NCBI RefSeq assembly: GCF_007655135.1
Contig: NC_045132.1
Location: 14,322,001 to 14,386,000, forward strand
DNA from: Punica granatum
Taxonomy: Eukaryota; Streptophyta; Magnoliopsida; Myrtales; Lythraceae
Length of the DNA: 64,000 nt
Direction of reading: 5' to 3'
Position 1 is the first letter of the stretch, and each line of letters starts with the position of its first letter. The position numbers and the translations under genes were made by a program. This document shows positions 45,401 through 58,122 of this stretch, piece after piece. A model generated the notes under the pieces. The model saw only the letters and a list, made by a program, of their open reading frames with translations, did no database searches and was not told the origin of the DNA.

Positions 45401-47606
45401 ATGGCTGCCACTTCGCTAGATTCCCCAAAATCTGCCCTCATCAAGGTAAAATCTACTGATCTATTCCTTCCTTTCTTGTGTCCTGCTCCGTTTGGCTTCC
45501 ATCCGATCTGCTCGTTGATGGGTCTCTTTCGGTTTATCTCGCAGCCTTTTCTTCTTTGTTTGGTTGAAATTGAAATTTGCTGGTTCGTTTCAGGATGGCA
45601 CAGCGATTGGAGCTTCTCCTTCCCCTTCGTCTTCCTCTCCTCTGTTCAGTCCCTCCTCCGACAAGCGATTCTGGAGCACTCTCCGCGGTCGGATGGACAT
45701 GCTCCTCGAGAGCCGGGAGACGAAATTACCGTCCGGCTCCGGCCCTGTGCTGCCGACCCAGATTGTACGACTCCGAACCACTGCTTTCCCCAATTGTTAT
45801 GTTGGGTTCGATTTGGCATTTTGAATTGTATTAATTTGTTAAATTTTGCAGAGCGTTGGAAGTTCGGAGCGGGCGAAGCGGCTGAAGGAGGACTCGATGC
45901 TTCTGCTGAGGGGGTTCGACTCGGTAGCCAACACATTGTCTCAGTTGTCTGACAATATCGACAATGCCCTTCAAGTAAATTCTCCGTTATTGTCAATTTT
46001 CAGATTTTTCTAGGTAGGTCGTGTGTTTGCTGTCTTGGATGTGTCCGTAAACGTCCGAGAATTAAGTGGCCGTTGCTATAGTTATGAGATGGAAAGAAAT
46101 GATTTTTAAGCTTCTAACGGGTTTTTGCACTGTTGGTTCTCTTAAATGTTCCAGAACTTAGTGGCTGCTATAATTATGTTATAGAAAGAAATTATTTTTA
46201 AGCTTCTTACAGGTACCAATTGGCCACAGACCGAAGCTTCAAGATCTCATAATGTGTTAGTTTGATTTTACGAACATTTCCAAATCAATCTAGGTTTCTG
46301 TTGCTGACAGTAAGAAGCCCCTAGACTATTAAGTTCGGCTAATATACAGTGAGAAATTCTGGGATTTCTTGAGCAACTGTAGACTTAAAAGTTCGTCCCT
46401 CACATAGTATTTCCTGCAGTAGGAAGACAAAGTAGGCCATGAGTAGAACATGCAAGAATTGAACGAAAACGGAAGCTTACAAGGGACTAGAGACTTGAAA
46501 CTGCATATATGCTATCTGGGTTGTGGATATATGTGCTAGTGCCTCAATGAAGAATGCAAAAATTTCGAACTTCAGCTGAACCTCATAGTCTGGAGATCCT
46601 CCAAATTTTTAAGTGATTGATGTTTATAAGATGCTTTTTTCGGCTTATTGAAAATTTTCTGCTTGAACTGTTTCCAGGGAGCTAGAGATCTAGCCAAACC
46701 ACCGACGTTGACTGATATATACCACAGCAATCTGAGAAACACAGAAAGCACCACCGATGCTGTGAAGGAGCATGTTAAGGAGGACGAACAGGGCGCGAAA
46801 TTTTTAAAGAGGAAGTTTGATTCCAGCAGTTGCCATGATGATCAACACGATGACTCGGGCAAGGAAGTTGCTCGGGGCCAGAAAATGGCAAAGATGACTA
46901 GAGCCAAAAATGTTGGTAAATCTAGCCATTTCTTTTTCTTTCTTTCTGTCGTCAAATGGCAGCTTCATTGAAACGGTTTTTTGCCAATTGCAGCTTGCTA
47001 TATCAATGGCAACAAAAGCAGCTTCACTTGCCAGGGAACTCAAGTCGATGAAATCAGTCTTAAACTTCGTACAGGAACGATGTGCCTTGCTCGAGGAAGA
47101 GAACAGAAGGATTCGAGATGGATTATCTAATGGGATCCAGCCTGAGGAAGATGATTTGGTAAACACGTAGTTATGTTGATCCTCTTTTTGTACCTTTACT
47201 AGTTATTCCTGTTCAAAGTTATGTGAATATCTGTAAATGTTATCAACAGGTGAGGCTTCAGCTGGAAACACTGCTAGCTGAGAAATCGAGACTTGCAAAT
47301 GAGAATGCAAACTTGATTCGAGAAAACCAATGCCTCAATCAGCTGGTCACATATCATCAGCTAAACTCGCAGGATCTTTCTGCATCTTATGAGGAATTTA
47401 TTCATGGAATGTGCTTAGACTTCTCATCTCCAACATCACCCATAGCAGAAGATGATGAGGAGAGAGCTCTTCGTGGGTCCTCTCCAAAGGATATCTTTGG
47501 TATCTCTGCTTCCTCGATGAACTGTTCGAGCAGGAGCAGCAGCAACAGCATGCAGAGCAATCACAGGCAGGCTAATCACTGCTGTCAGATTTTCGTTGAA
47601 TGTTAA
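45401..47606 (+). CDS. Uncharacterised plant coiled-coil protein
   Basis: Six exons join to about 364 aa: 45401-45445, 45594-45764, 45852-45974, 46678-46911 (3' end uncertain), 46994-47158 and 47250-47606. Conserved-looking blocks: [17 protein letters not shown] (residues about 40-57), [20 protein letters not shown] then [20 protein letters not shown] (about 94-133), a Lys-rich segment ([21 protein letters not shown]), and a coiled coil across exons 5-6 ([49 protein letters not shown]). The tail is Ser-rich. It resembles the plant family annotated as GRIP/coiled-coil proteins (Arabidopsis At4g02800, from memory); function is unknown to me. The exon 4 to exon 5 junction needs a weak GTTGGT donor at 46912; the better GTAAAT donor at 46916 would shift the frame. 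Confidence 0.8.
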
Positions 47607-50172
47607 CAAATAAGACTTTATCCTGTTTCCCTCGAGTTAGATGAATAGTGTAATATTTTTCTACATGGGTAGAATAAGATGATGAAAAAAAAATATCCTT
47701 TTGTTCGGAAAACTCGTGCAATCTCATATTCTCATGCATTCTTGAGAATTTGCTTATTCTGATTCTAGTGTACAAATATTATGAAGAAAAAACTTGAGTA
47801 TAAAGTCTTTGGAAGAAACTTTCGCTATTTACAAAGCAAAGTAAGTATATATGATATCTAGTGAGATTACTGTGAACTGTTCTCAGAATCATATCATATA
47901 TTTGCTAATCTCGGTAGGGTGACTTGTTAGGGAAACTAGATCACGATTGCAATTTAACTTTGTATGTTGGATCACCGAAAGACAACCGCATCTGTTCCTA
48001 CTTTCAGAAACCAACTCTTGTAGTTTTAAAACTTGGTAGCACAGTAAGGCGTTAATACTATAATAGAATCCTGATGGAAATTGCGGCATGATCATAATAG
48101 GCAAATTTTCTATCCTTAGAAGAGGGGCAAATTTTGGGAAAGGATTTGGCCATCATGAAGCATTAACAGAACGTATATTAACATCTCAGTTTACGGTGCA
48201 TATGCTTTCCAAAATCATTTGCTAACGAGTCAAACTGAAATGAATGGTCATGTAGGATGGGATAAGGTGAATACCTACATATGATGGGTCAAGTAGAGAG
48301 CGGGTAGAAGTATAGCACTTGACCTGCTTATTAGATGGTTTTCCTTTTTTGCCTTTTCTCGACAGTATATTTCAATCTGCAGATACGATTCTTTACAGCA
48401 GAGTTGAGCCTGAAGAAATCTTTTGGCATGTACGTGATGATGTATGATTTTTCAAACAGCTAGAGAAACTTAAGTTGAATGTCATATAAAAAGTTTGTTC
48501 TGTTCAACTCATTAAATTTCCGTTTGTTTAGCATTTTACGTTACTGGTTGATTCTAAAGAAAGGCATGTCCATGGAAGCTTCCGAACACGAAATATCCTT
48601 CTCTATCAATACTAAGATGTTTTTGTATTCGGAAGCATTTTAGCATGACAATCCTGTCCAGCCCTCGCACCTAAAAGGTTCCATCAGGATTATACACTGC
48701 CTCGTAGCACCTTCGGTCATATCATTTAATGGTGATCCGCCTTTCCTCCGAAAGCGTTGTGACAAGCAGCTGATCGTAAAGCTTAAATCGGTAACTGTTA
48801 TCGGATTTTGGTGAAGGGAGAAAGCGGTTTCCAATCCCTCTGTAAAGAGAAAAAACTAGAAAACATCTTTTTCTTTCAAATCCTAAGTGGATACTTTTGG
48901 TAATGCCTTCCATAGAAGGACTATGTGCATTAAAAAGATTCATTCAAATGAAAGCATCCAATATGAGGAAAGATAGTTCATTAAACGAAGAAGATGTATA
49001 CAATGATGGAATTACAACACAAAGAAAGAGGAATAAACAACTCAAACCAAAATTACAGAGAATGACTTACTCTACTTTCCATCGAGACAGGTAGTTTAGG
49101 CTCTAAACTCAAGTGTGAGGTTGCATGTAAACGAAATAGAAGGAATGCAACCATGTTGAGACGCTCTAAGCGAGTGGCCGTGCGATGAGAATGAAACCTT
49201 CCGTCAACAAGCTTATGGAGTCATGACTCTGTCGTTGAGGATATAATCTTGGCGCCACAGACTTGTGAACTTGAATCATTGAGGGGATCACCCTGCCGCT
49301 ACAAATTCGAGATATCTAAATTACTCATACTTTTAAAGATAAAATCTTATCCCCACATAATAATTATCCAAAGTCTTGATCCAATCCATCTCGGATAAGC
49401 TTTATCTTCTCAATCTATAACTGCTCAGACATCGTGATTCATAGACAACGTCATGATTGCTCAGATTCCGACGCAATTATGATTCGAATACGACATCGTT
49501 AGCGTTTAGATTCTAAAGCCTAGTGACAGAATTTGAGTCATGTAACCCCATACACAGTCACATCCAGATTCTGTCTATTCACAACATAAGAATCTAGGTC
49601 TTTTTACTGTATCAAAAGAGCGACGTCGTTCTTATGGGATTTCAACAATATTACGCCGACACCCCCAGACTTTTATAATTTACAGAAATGCCCCGACATA
49701 TCTAATGACTTGATCGGACCATGTGACGAGATAATACTATGGTAACAGCAACATAATGCTCTCATACAATGCGTCTCCGATTCTGCTCAAATCCACTGTC
49801 GTGCTTTTACCATCCTCGTCAAGCCTCAAAAGCCATTAAATTAACGCCCGAAAGAGCAAACAAACTAATAAATCGTGTTCTTTTTAATAGCTTGCTTCAC
49901 CCTAACTTCGGTTCTACGGTGATCTCACATTAGCAAGCAGCGAACAAGAATTACTGGTTATTGCATGGTGTGCAGCATAAAAGAAACGATAGTCAATAGC
50001 TACAAGAAGCTCATTTAATGTGTCAAACTTAGTGGCTAGACGGTCTGAAAGACCTAGATTTAGTAACTTCACCGCTAAAAGCTACTGTTTGGCACAACAT
50101 AAGCTAGCACCGAATGTCAAGTTGCAAAAAGTATTCGAGTATTATACAATAGGGAATCTTGGCCTAATCTTG
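47607..50172. other. Intergenic DNA between convergent genes
   Basis: This interval holds the 3' ends of the coiled-coil gene (+) and the basic-protein gene (-). The ORFs in between are short, with no recognisable domain. I see no RNA gene or clear repeat structure. Confidence 0.45.
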
Positions 50173-53100
50173 CTAGTTCATGCCATCCACGAGCCCTCTG
50201 CCTCGGGTGGAATCGGTTGCATTTGGAGCTGGAGGAGCCATCTCAGCAGCTTTGAGACCGAAGAGTAGCATTATGTCCTTCACTTTCTCCATGAGTTCAC
50301 TGAATAGACAGTTCCCCTTTGAATACTACAAACAAAGAAACAGCAGCTCAAGTTGATTTAAGAAGTTTTTTGGTAGGTAACACAATCAGCAATCCTCAAA
50401 TGAGTGCGATTTACATGGAATCACATTTTTGTCATTAATATCCCAATTGGTGCAAAGGATTGGGAAAAACAAAGGAATGCGATTTGCTGTATAATACAGA
50501 CACATCTCTATACAACAGTTCCATTCCGCCCTGTTTCGTCTTTCCAACACCATATGCAGCCTAAAATATTTTCAAGATTCATGATAACATTTATAACTCA
50601 AGAAATGATATACGAATGGAAAAAAATGATCTCAACCATAAGATTGTGGTGCATTTCAAACTGTTCTGTTCCCTGAATGGACCAAGGCAGTAATTGTTCA
50701 ACCCTGTATTTCATTAAGAAATGGAAAGACTCATTGCATTATGGAAGAAATTGCATAAAGCTCTGCATTTTGGAATCACATTGCAGCTTCATGAACTAAA
50801 TTTTGCACGAGCTCGGTAAACCATAAACCTCGCACATATAGAAAGTTGTATTATGTTGCTTGAGTGATTAAGCAGATTCAGGTGTGCTGACACATAACTC
50901 TTTCTGTTCTTGTTTAACATAATGGGGGTGCCCACAAGGACTTCAGGCTAATACTTGCATTGCATGGCTCATTGGCTAGAGGGTTGTTAATGGCCCCGAA
51001 GAACTCCTAAGGAGGCAATCATCAACCCACAAGAGAAATGCACCAAAGAATCCTAAAACACCTTGACCCTAGAACATATAAATACAAGCACATATGTCAA
51101 ACCCAGAACTTTGGCAATTGATGATATGGTGAGAGTAGTCATTTGTCTAGCTTTTGGGTTGTTATTTGGATATGTACGATGGCTAATTTACATGTTAAAC
51201 AAGAGGATCACATAAGTTGTATATATAAAGGTGTTCAGTATATCTCGGGTTCGAGACCCTCTAAATAGTTATTGCCCCAATATCTTGGCATGTAATATTC
51301 AGAAGTGCTAGCCCAAAAATAACAATTAAAAGATTGATCCTCATGAAAATTTATGTATAGAACGGCTGCCATTATATTTATATATTCTGAGAAACCAGTT
51401 AAGTGCCTCCTATTTCTATTAAAACAAGTTATGAAAAATATAAAGCAACTCAAATGCACAGGCACTAGTTAGCAGCTTTTTGCAGGGAAATTTTCAAGTC
51501 CAATGAGATGAAGCTCTCAAATGAGAAGCACAGGTACAATAGCAATAGGCAGGTTTCATCTCTAGTCATACCATCATATGGGCATTGCCCAGCTTTCCAG
51601 TAAGTTCGCGATTCTCATTCATCAGGGCTTCAATCTGCATGAAATAACAACATAATGGAGACAAAAATATGTGTTAAATACAAGAAATAATACAGTACAT
51701 GTGCAAAACGAGAAATGCGAGAGTAAAACCTTCTTCTGGCATTCCTCGTGCAAGCCATTAGTGCTTGTTCCAACCCCCGGTGTCCTGCCCCAAGCTTCCT
51801 CCATCTTTTTGAACTTCAACAAACACAACACTTGCATAAGTTTATATACCAGAAAATTTGTAGTCAGGTGTCCCCAGAAATTTCTACAAACCTTCAACTT
51901 AAGCACTTCAATGCAAGTCTTCAATTCTTCCACTGCTTCAGACAGAGAGATGACCTTTTCTTCCAGGTTCTTTTCACGTATGCTCAGTTCTGGTAGTCGT
52001 GTCTCCTCAGGAGCTCGGGGCAAAACTTCTTCTTCAACGGCCTGTGCAGTTAAGTCTTGAGATATGGGTGCTAGGTCCTTGTTTCTAGCAGGTACAACAG
52101 CACTTTGAAGACGTCCAGATCTACGAGGTGTAGCCACTTTAGGCTTCTTTGCTATAGCCTTTGAAGCGTCAGTAGGAGACTTAGGTTTCCGTTTTGGACG
52201 TGATCCTGCAATAACCTCAGAAGGATTTAAGGTTTCCAAGGGTGGTTTCATTCCATCAGATGCAGCATTCCCATTTTCAGGCAGTCTTTCTGGTGACTCT
52301 GGAACTAATTCTGTTGTCTTAACTCCCAAAATTTCTCCGGTCGGAGGCAAGTTGCCTCCATCAGTCTGAAAAAGAAAAAAGTTCATTAGCTAATAATAAT
52401 CAATAATGTTATGTTCCAGCACATGCAGTAAAAGGATCACTATATCAGGAAACATTTCCAGAAAATGGGAAAGACAGTTTACATAAAAGGACAAGGATTC
52501 ATTCATATGCCATGACAGTAAAACATAGCCTTCCACATCAATTAAACTACACATACACACGACATACAACATAGACAAACATAACATGATCACAATTAAT
52601 CAGCCCCATTTCTTTACCTATGAGATGCTGCAAAATTTGTAGCTTGTGAGTTCAGAATGTGCAGCAGACTCTGCCTTTCAAGTTACAAGATATTTATTCA
52701 TGTTGCTGATTTTCGGAAGCAGAGAACTAACCATTGATGTGTTAAAAAAACATGAGCGCCTTTCCAACAACGTGAAAATCCAAACAAACCCCCCCCCCCC
52801 TCCCCCCCTCTCTTTTTTTTTTGATATCGTGGGGTGTCCGGACTTTGCCCAACTAATCCCCACTGCCCCATTCGTGCGCCGGCTAAGCGCACAAGACAAA
52901 GTAAACCCAAAGGGTCCTGCTGGCGTCAAGAGGAATCGAGCCTCTGGAGCTCCTCCTTACCGCGAAGCCAAATCCCTTGGACAACACCCATGATCAAGTT
53001 GGACGCAGTGTAGGGGGTTCTTTATAGAAATTAAGGCCATGTTAAAATGGAAAGAAATAGAATCACCGTGCAAACTGATCAATCATTGTACCGAGATTCC

Positions 53101-53819
53101 AGCTCAAAGTCTTTCCACCATTCGAATAAACAACACAAGAAAGTATATAACAATTTATCAAAAGTTTTCCCAGTCCCCGGTGAATGGGTGCGATTGCGCA
53201 ATCTAGTGTTCCCTGATCCATCTCTGCAGCCTCTACTGTAGTCTTATTCATGGTCCAAAGGATTAAAAGCTTAACAGATACATTAGTCCGATGCACAAGT
53301 ACTACGGCCTAAACAAGCCCATGGTTATTCCCTTTCCCTTCTATTACATGTCAGGTCCCACAAAAAAGATCCGAAAGGGGGGGGGGGGGGGTTCATCTTC
53401 CTTTCGATGCCTTTCCAAGGTCCCAAAATAAGACCTTAAACTCATGTCTTTCTTGTAAAACCACACCAAATAACACCTAAACGAAGGATCTTTTTCTTCT
53501 TGGCCCAACCCATACAGACACCAAAGAGACTCGAAGGAAGAGGAGGGAAAAAAAAATACACATTTTGGTTTTGTACAGACAACCTCAACACTGAAGCAAG
53601 ACCGGCTCCTTGGAATGAAAGCATCCGTGCATGCACCCATCCAAACAAGACCCCAGACAAATTATTAGAATAATGGAAGGTCCCATAAACAACAACCCAA
53701 CAAAATGAACCAACATAAACGATAGCAACAGAAACAAGATTCAAACAAGAAGCAGAGAATGTCGGTATTACCGGAGGAGCCCTCTCTTCGGCCTTAGAGG
53801 CAAGGGGTTTTCTTCCCAT
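50173..53819 (-). CDS. Uncharacterised basic, probably nuclear plant protein
   Basis: Five exons join in frame, all phase 0, to 273 aa: 53819-53772, 52365-51892, 51813-51730, 51634-51572 and 50325-50173. All introns fit GT-AG. The first starts MGRKPLASKAEERAPP, then a 1.4-kb intron. Exon 2 carries basic clusters (SRPKRKPKSP, AIAKKPKVATPRRSGRLQSA) that look like nuclear-localisation or AT-hook-like sequence. A predicted helical region follows (LSIREKNLEEKVISLSEAVE, ELKTCIEVLKLK, IEALMNENRELTGKL), probably coiled coil. The C-terminus is short (LMEKVKDIMLLFGLKAAEMA). I do not recognise the family. ATG 53819 is the first real ATG of the frame. A SINE lies in intron 1, and the Pack-MULE at 54.3 kb sits just upstream of its promoter. 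Confidence 0.78.
52823..52990 (-). repeat. SINE in intron 1 of the basic-protein gene
   Basis: The minus strand from 52990 shows GGGTGTTGTCCAAGGGATTT, GGCTCGATTCCTCTTGACG (B box), and a 3' end GGGGATTAGTTGGGCAAAGT then CCGGACACCCC that resembles the tail of Au-type plant SINEs. A poly-C/T tract follows at 52,787-52,822. Confidence 0.5.
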
Positions 53820-54287
53820 AGTGTGCCGCTCACTTGCAGAGAAGAGAAGCCAGCACAAGCACAAGAAGACGACGAAAGACAATGTTTTTCTTTTTGGAAA
53901 TTTCTAGCCTTTCCGGGGCTGTCGATTGAGACGGTCTATGCAGTCCAAAGACGAGCTTGACTTTGATTTGAAAGAGGCTGAGCAGTGACCCAGAGGGGAC
54001 CCACCTGCAAGAACCCAGTGTAGGCCTACCTACCTACGAGAACCTTTGTGCTTTGGAGTCGGAAGACATAGCTACAGTTGGGACTGATTTGATAGCCCGT
54101 CCATATGATATAATTTACATTTATTGAATTCTTTATTTTATAAAACAATAAAATCTCGTCCATAGGTAGGAGAGGGCGAGTGATGCTCTTGTTTAAACTC
54201 TTCACATTTTTTTTTGTCTTTCCTTATTTTTTTATGCAATATTCTATTTTCGGTGTATATCACTTATTTATATAAGTTCGGTAAACC

Positions 54288-56130
54288 AGTATTATCAAAA
54301 TCGGACCGGACATCGAACCAACTGAGCTATGGATTCATGTATTTAAAGGTTCAATCGAGAGTTCGATGGGTTGAGCCGCATGTTTAATTATAAAATAAAT
54401 AAATAATTATTATTATAAGAAAATAATATAAAATACATGAAAATAATCATAAACCTCTACATTTATCCAAACTGAAACACATGGCCAAGAGTCTAGCTTA
54501 CAGCGCGGGAAAAAAATCAAAAGAGGGACCACCTCCCCATTTCCTCCGTATAATGAACTTCTAAAAGTAGTACAACAAATTGAGATCTTCACCTATACTG
54601 TTGCTGATTCCTATTACCTGAAAAATGACCACCTCCTCCTAGACAGTAGTAGACAATGGACAAAGAATAGGGACTCACCACAAGCTTTCGCTCCATTGAG
54701 TCACCAGTGTAGGCAACGACATGAAAGCTGTATGAGAAATCCTAACACTCCCCAAAAGACACAGACCTCTCTTCCCTCAGCTCGAACGCGCGAAGCTCGA
54801 ACGCTCGAAGCTCTCACCACAACCGCGACCACGACACTCCTTTACAAATCTCTCACAAAAAGTAACTCTCGTCTTTCCCTGCACATGAAACGGACAGCAC
54901 CACTTTCTCACACACGGGCATTTCATCAAATCAAACTCACCGTTGCGTCCATCCCTATCAATCTGATTCGTTTGCAAACTACAGCTCCAAACAAGGTTAA
55001 GGGTAGAATCAAAAGATGAACCACTCTAAGACTCTGGAACGATAGCCGGAGAAGCAACAAAGCCAAAAATTTCTGTCCATATGGAAAAAGAAGAAACAAG
55101 ACCGAATCAAGAATAAGAAAGTTAGAGTCCAACAAGCAAAAGAATCCCCAGCGAAGTAATTTAGTGTATTTGACTGTACCTTCTCTCTATACATGTTTCT
55201 GAGCCTACCAGCCTCTTCATCCATGGGCTGATCAAGCTTCTGATCCAAAACCCACATGCTGCCTCTATTATTGGTATCACTGTCTCCATCAATTTCAACT
55301 CTTGAAGCCATCTCTGCAAACTTAATCGACTCTTTCTTCCATCTCCAAAAGCTCATCCCTGTATTTGGACCGGTGATAGCAGCTACAATTTGCTATTCCT
55401 TCCTGACAAATCCATATACCCAAAGACACTTTTTAAATCTGAAACATCAAACTTCCTATACGAAGTCCTAATTGTTTAGTCAAGTAGAGTCGGGAGATCA
55501 GAAATAATGGGATCAAGTAAGAGAAAATTCAACAAGAGAAAAACTTGCAGAGAGAATCATCACAAATCAAAAGAAGAAGGGAAAAAAACTTGATACTTAT
55601 ATTGAAGTTAAGATCAAACTTTGATCAGGAGCTGATGTGCCTTGAGATGGCCGTCTCCTACCCCTGCCGGTGAGGAATCCGCTCCCGAGTCATCACTCTG
55701 CTGCGTCTGGACGAGGAGAAGCCGAGAAGAGACAGAAAGAGAAGAGGAAACTCGAACCTGTTGCAATCTTGTGATGCTCGAAGGAGAAGAGGAAGCTCAG
55801 CCTCCAGCAGAGCTGCAGAAGTCACTGATGATGAAGGATGCCTGAACTGAAGAGTGAAGATGAAGAAGACTAGGGTTTCAGATCGTCAATCGATTTTGAT
55901 TTCTTTCTCCAGTGCCCATTTTCAGTTCGGGCAGGGGGATTTTCTTTAAAATTTCTGAACCGACCGCTAGTTCAGATGGGTTTGATGGGTTTATCTAAAA
56001 ATCGGCCGATTTTTTAGGTTCACCGGTTTATTTATGCATTTTCGATTTTAAGCTAATCGGACCGGACGTACGTCCGGTTTCCGATTTGACCTGTAAAACC
56101 GTCCGGTCCGATCCGATTCTGATAACACTG
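54288..56130. mobile_element. Pack-MULE with 9-bp target duplication, carrying a KUP/HAK gene fragment
   Basis: The left end AGTATTATCAAAATCGGACC pairs with the reverse complement of the right end (CAGTGTTATCAGAATCGG), giving terminal inverted repeats of about 20 bp plus looser ACCGGAC/TCCGGT sequence. CGGTAAACC lies directly outside both ends (54279-54287 and 56131-56139), an exact 9-bp target duplication as made by Mutator-like elements. The 1.84-kb interior has no transposase but contains a truncated potassium-transporter gene start (minus strand) and leader-like DNA up to about 55,900. A second gene-like piece (minus, about 54,650-54,900) may also be captured. One base of uncertainty remains at the tips. 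Confidence 0.85.
55016..55311 (-). pseudogene. 5' fragment of a KUP/HAK/KT potassium transporter gene
   Basis: Exon 1 (55311-55180) encodes 44 aa: [43 protein letters not shown]. It is joined by a GT-AG intron (55179-55073) to a second exon starting [19 protein letters not shown]. This matches the N-terminus and first membrane-helix start of KUP/HAK transporters, closest in my memory to KUP4/TRH1 ([23 protein letters not shown]). Homology stops at about 55016, just where the conserved YGDLGTSPLY motif should begin; the remaining 700 or more residues are absent. The retained intron shows it came from genomic DNA, not from mRNA. It cannot make a transporter. Confidence 0.85.
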
Positions 56131-56879
56131 CGGTAAACCCCTATCAATTTATCTTTTATTCTATATTTTATTTTCGATTAACACTTATTATATGTATGTT
56201 CGATGAGATCAATCCAGGGTTTTTGCATTCGCCTTGTTGTTCTATATGGGGTATGTACTGAGGATTCCTCGATCTTGTTGATTCGTGATTGAATAGTCTC
56301 GGACTGTGTTGAGTGCATAATGGCTCGGAGTCATTTGTGTTTGATTTCATTAGTTGTGTGACTTGCTTTATCTTTTCATTCAATAATGGATGACTCTTTT
56401 TGTAATGGATGCCCCATTCACGCACCCAGTTATATGTAAGGACTGCTTTTTCAGTCAATCTCCTTGTTGTTGTCCTAACCGACCTTTCTATTCAGCAACT
56501 CACTGTATATATTTTTCTTGCGTGGGAAAATTTTTTAATTTTTTAACAATTAGTAATATTTAAAGATAAGTTCATTATAATTTCTTATCTGTGAAAAATA
56601 TATTGAGAACTAAGATTGTTTCACTTTAAATGATATTTGCGGAAAACTATTTTTCATCAAGTATCGAAATTTTAATATCCTAAGTGAGGTTTTTACTGAA
56701 ACCACATGATCTAAGATAAATATCTTACAAAAGTAAAACAATTAAAAATTATACAATTTGAAATTGAAAAATGATTTTTATGTAAAAAATAGAAGTAATG
56801 TGCATTTTTTTTGGAAAAGTAATGTGTCAATTTCTTGAGTACAAGAAAACACAAATAATTATGGAATAGCAAATAAGGG

Positions 56880-57750
56880 CATGTTTAGTTGACCGAAAAT
56901 GCCAATCCCTTTCCGGATCTATTCCGCGGGCAATAACATTTCTCGTGTTTGTTTGCATCCGGAAGGGGAATGGCAATTCCGGATGGGGTCTCTCATCCTC
57001 CATAGAGGGGGAATAGTCACACCCCACTCCTCTTATCTACGACAATTCTCATTGGGAATAGATCACAATCACCATTTTGCCGCTCAGCCACTCCACTGTC
57101 ACCGCTGCTCTGCCCTTCCATAGCCACCGTCGTTGCTACCTCTCTAGCTCAACCTTCGACTACGGCTTCCATCATTCCTAGCCGATCTCAAAGTCACGAA
57201 GCCTGACCCGACCTCGAAGAAGCAAGATCGGGGTGGGATGGTTCAGCCACGAACCCTAGGCTTGGGAGCACGGGGATACCACGAGGCGAGATCGCTGACC
57301 CCACGACGAGACTCATCGAGGGTCGGCGACCTTGCAAACTCCTCCAGTGGAATCAACCGAGGAGGTCGGATCTAGGGTGGCTCAATAGGTCGGAATCGAC
57401 CTCTTGAGCCACGTAGGAGGTCAACCTTGACCAAGCGACCCTTACGGCTGGGATCGTGAACCCATCCCGAGGGTCGCGAGACTAGCCATGGGGGTCACGG
57501 GTCAAGGTGGGGTCACGAGGTCAAGGTAGGGTCGCGGGGTCCCAAGGTGGGGCTGTGTGCGGGGGGAGGGGGGAGCTGTGTACCGTTCGTCTTCTTCACA
57601 TTGAAAATGAACAGTGTATTTTTTTTCTTTTTTTTATTATGTTTAATATAATAATTTAATATGTTAAAAGAATGATATTTATGTCTTTTTATCTTGTTTA
57701 CGGTGTTTCTTCGATTTTTGCCATTTTTCTATTCTATCCAACCAAACAAT
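56880..57750. mobile_element. Putative TIR element with GC-rich core
   Basis: The left end GCATGTTTAGTTGACCGAAA and right end TTTTTCTATTCTATCCAACC, then AAACA, are loosely inverted. The interior 57,060-57,590 turns abruptly GC-rich with reiterated GGTCGCGAGGTCAAGG-like words. Its composition parallels the long-TIR elements elsewhere in the window, but the arms here are short and diverged. Confidence 0.35.
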
Positions 57751-57796
57751 ATAAAATTTCATCAAAATTTTTATTTTATTATATGTTCATTCTATT

Positions 57797-58122
57797 CTAT
57801 TTGGTTTTAAAATAAAAATATCACTCAACTCAACTCAACTCTACTATTCCACATATTCAACATTACAATCATTATTGTTTTGTCTTTTTCTTTCTTTTAA
57901 TAATAATATCTTACTCATATTTTTTTAATTATTATTATAATTATTTTTTAAATAATAAATTCTCTATCTACTTTAAATCTATATGTACATACATATATAT
58001 ATATATTCTCACACATTCATATATTTTTCAACATTTGTAATAATTATTTTTTATCTTTTTTTATTCTCCAAAATTGAGTTGAGTTGATTTAAAATCTCGA
58101 CTCAAAAACCAAACAAGCCAAG
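57797..58122. mobile_element. MITE with TATTTGGTTTTAAAAT / AAAAACCAAACAAGCC termini
   Basis: Inverted termini also include TCAACTCAACTCAACTCTAC on the left and GAGTTGAGTTGATTT on the right. It is AT-rich, with internal CATTACAATCATTATTGTTT shared with copies at 61.85 and 62.13 kb. It is non-coding. Confidence 0.6.

Noticed and set aside
53442..53882. Longer start (SFVVFLCLCWLLF...) for the basic-protein gene
   Set aside because: The frame opens with a TTG, not an ATG, at 53882. The first true ATG gives MGRKPLASK, which suits a nuclear protein.
54696..55019. 107-aa plus ORF (Thr/Arg-rich)
   Set aside because: It lies inside the Pack-MULE and runs antisense to the captured leader-like DNA, with no domain.
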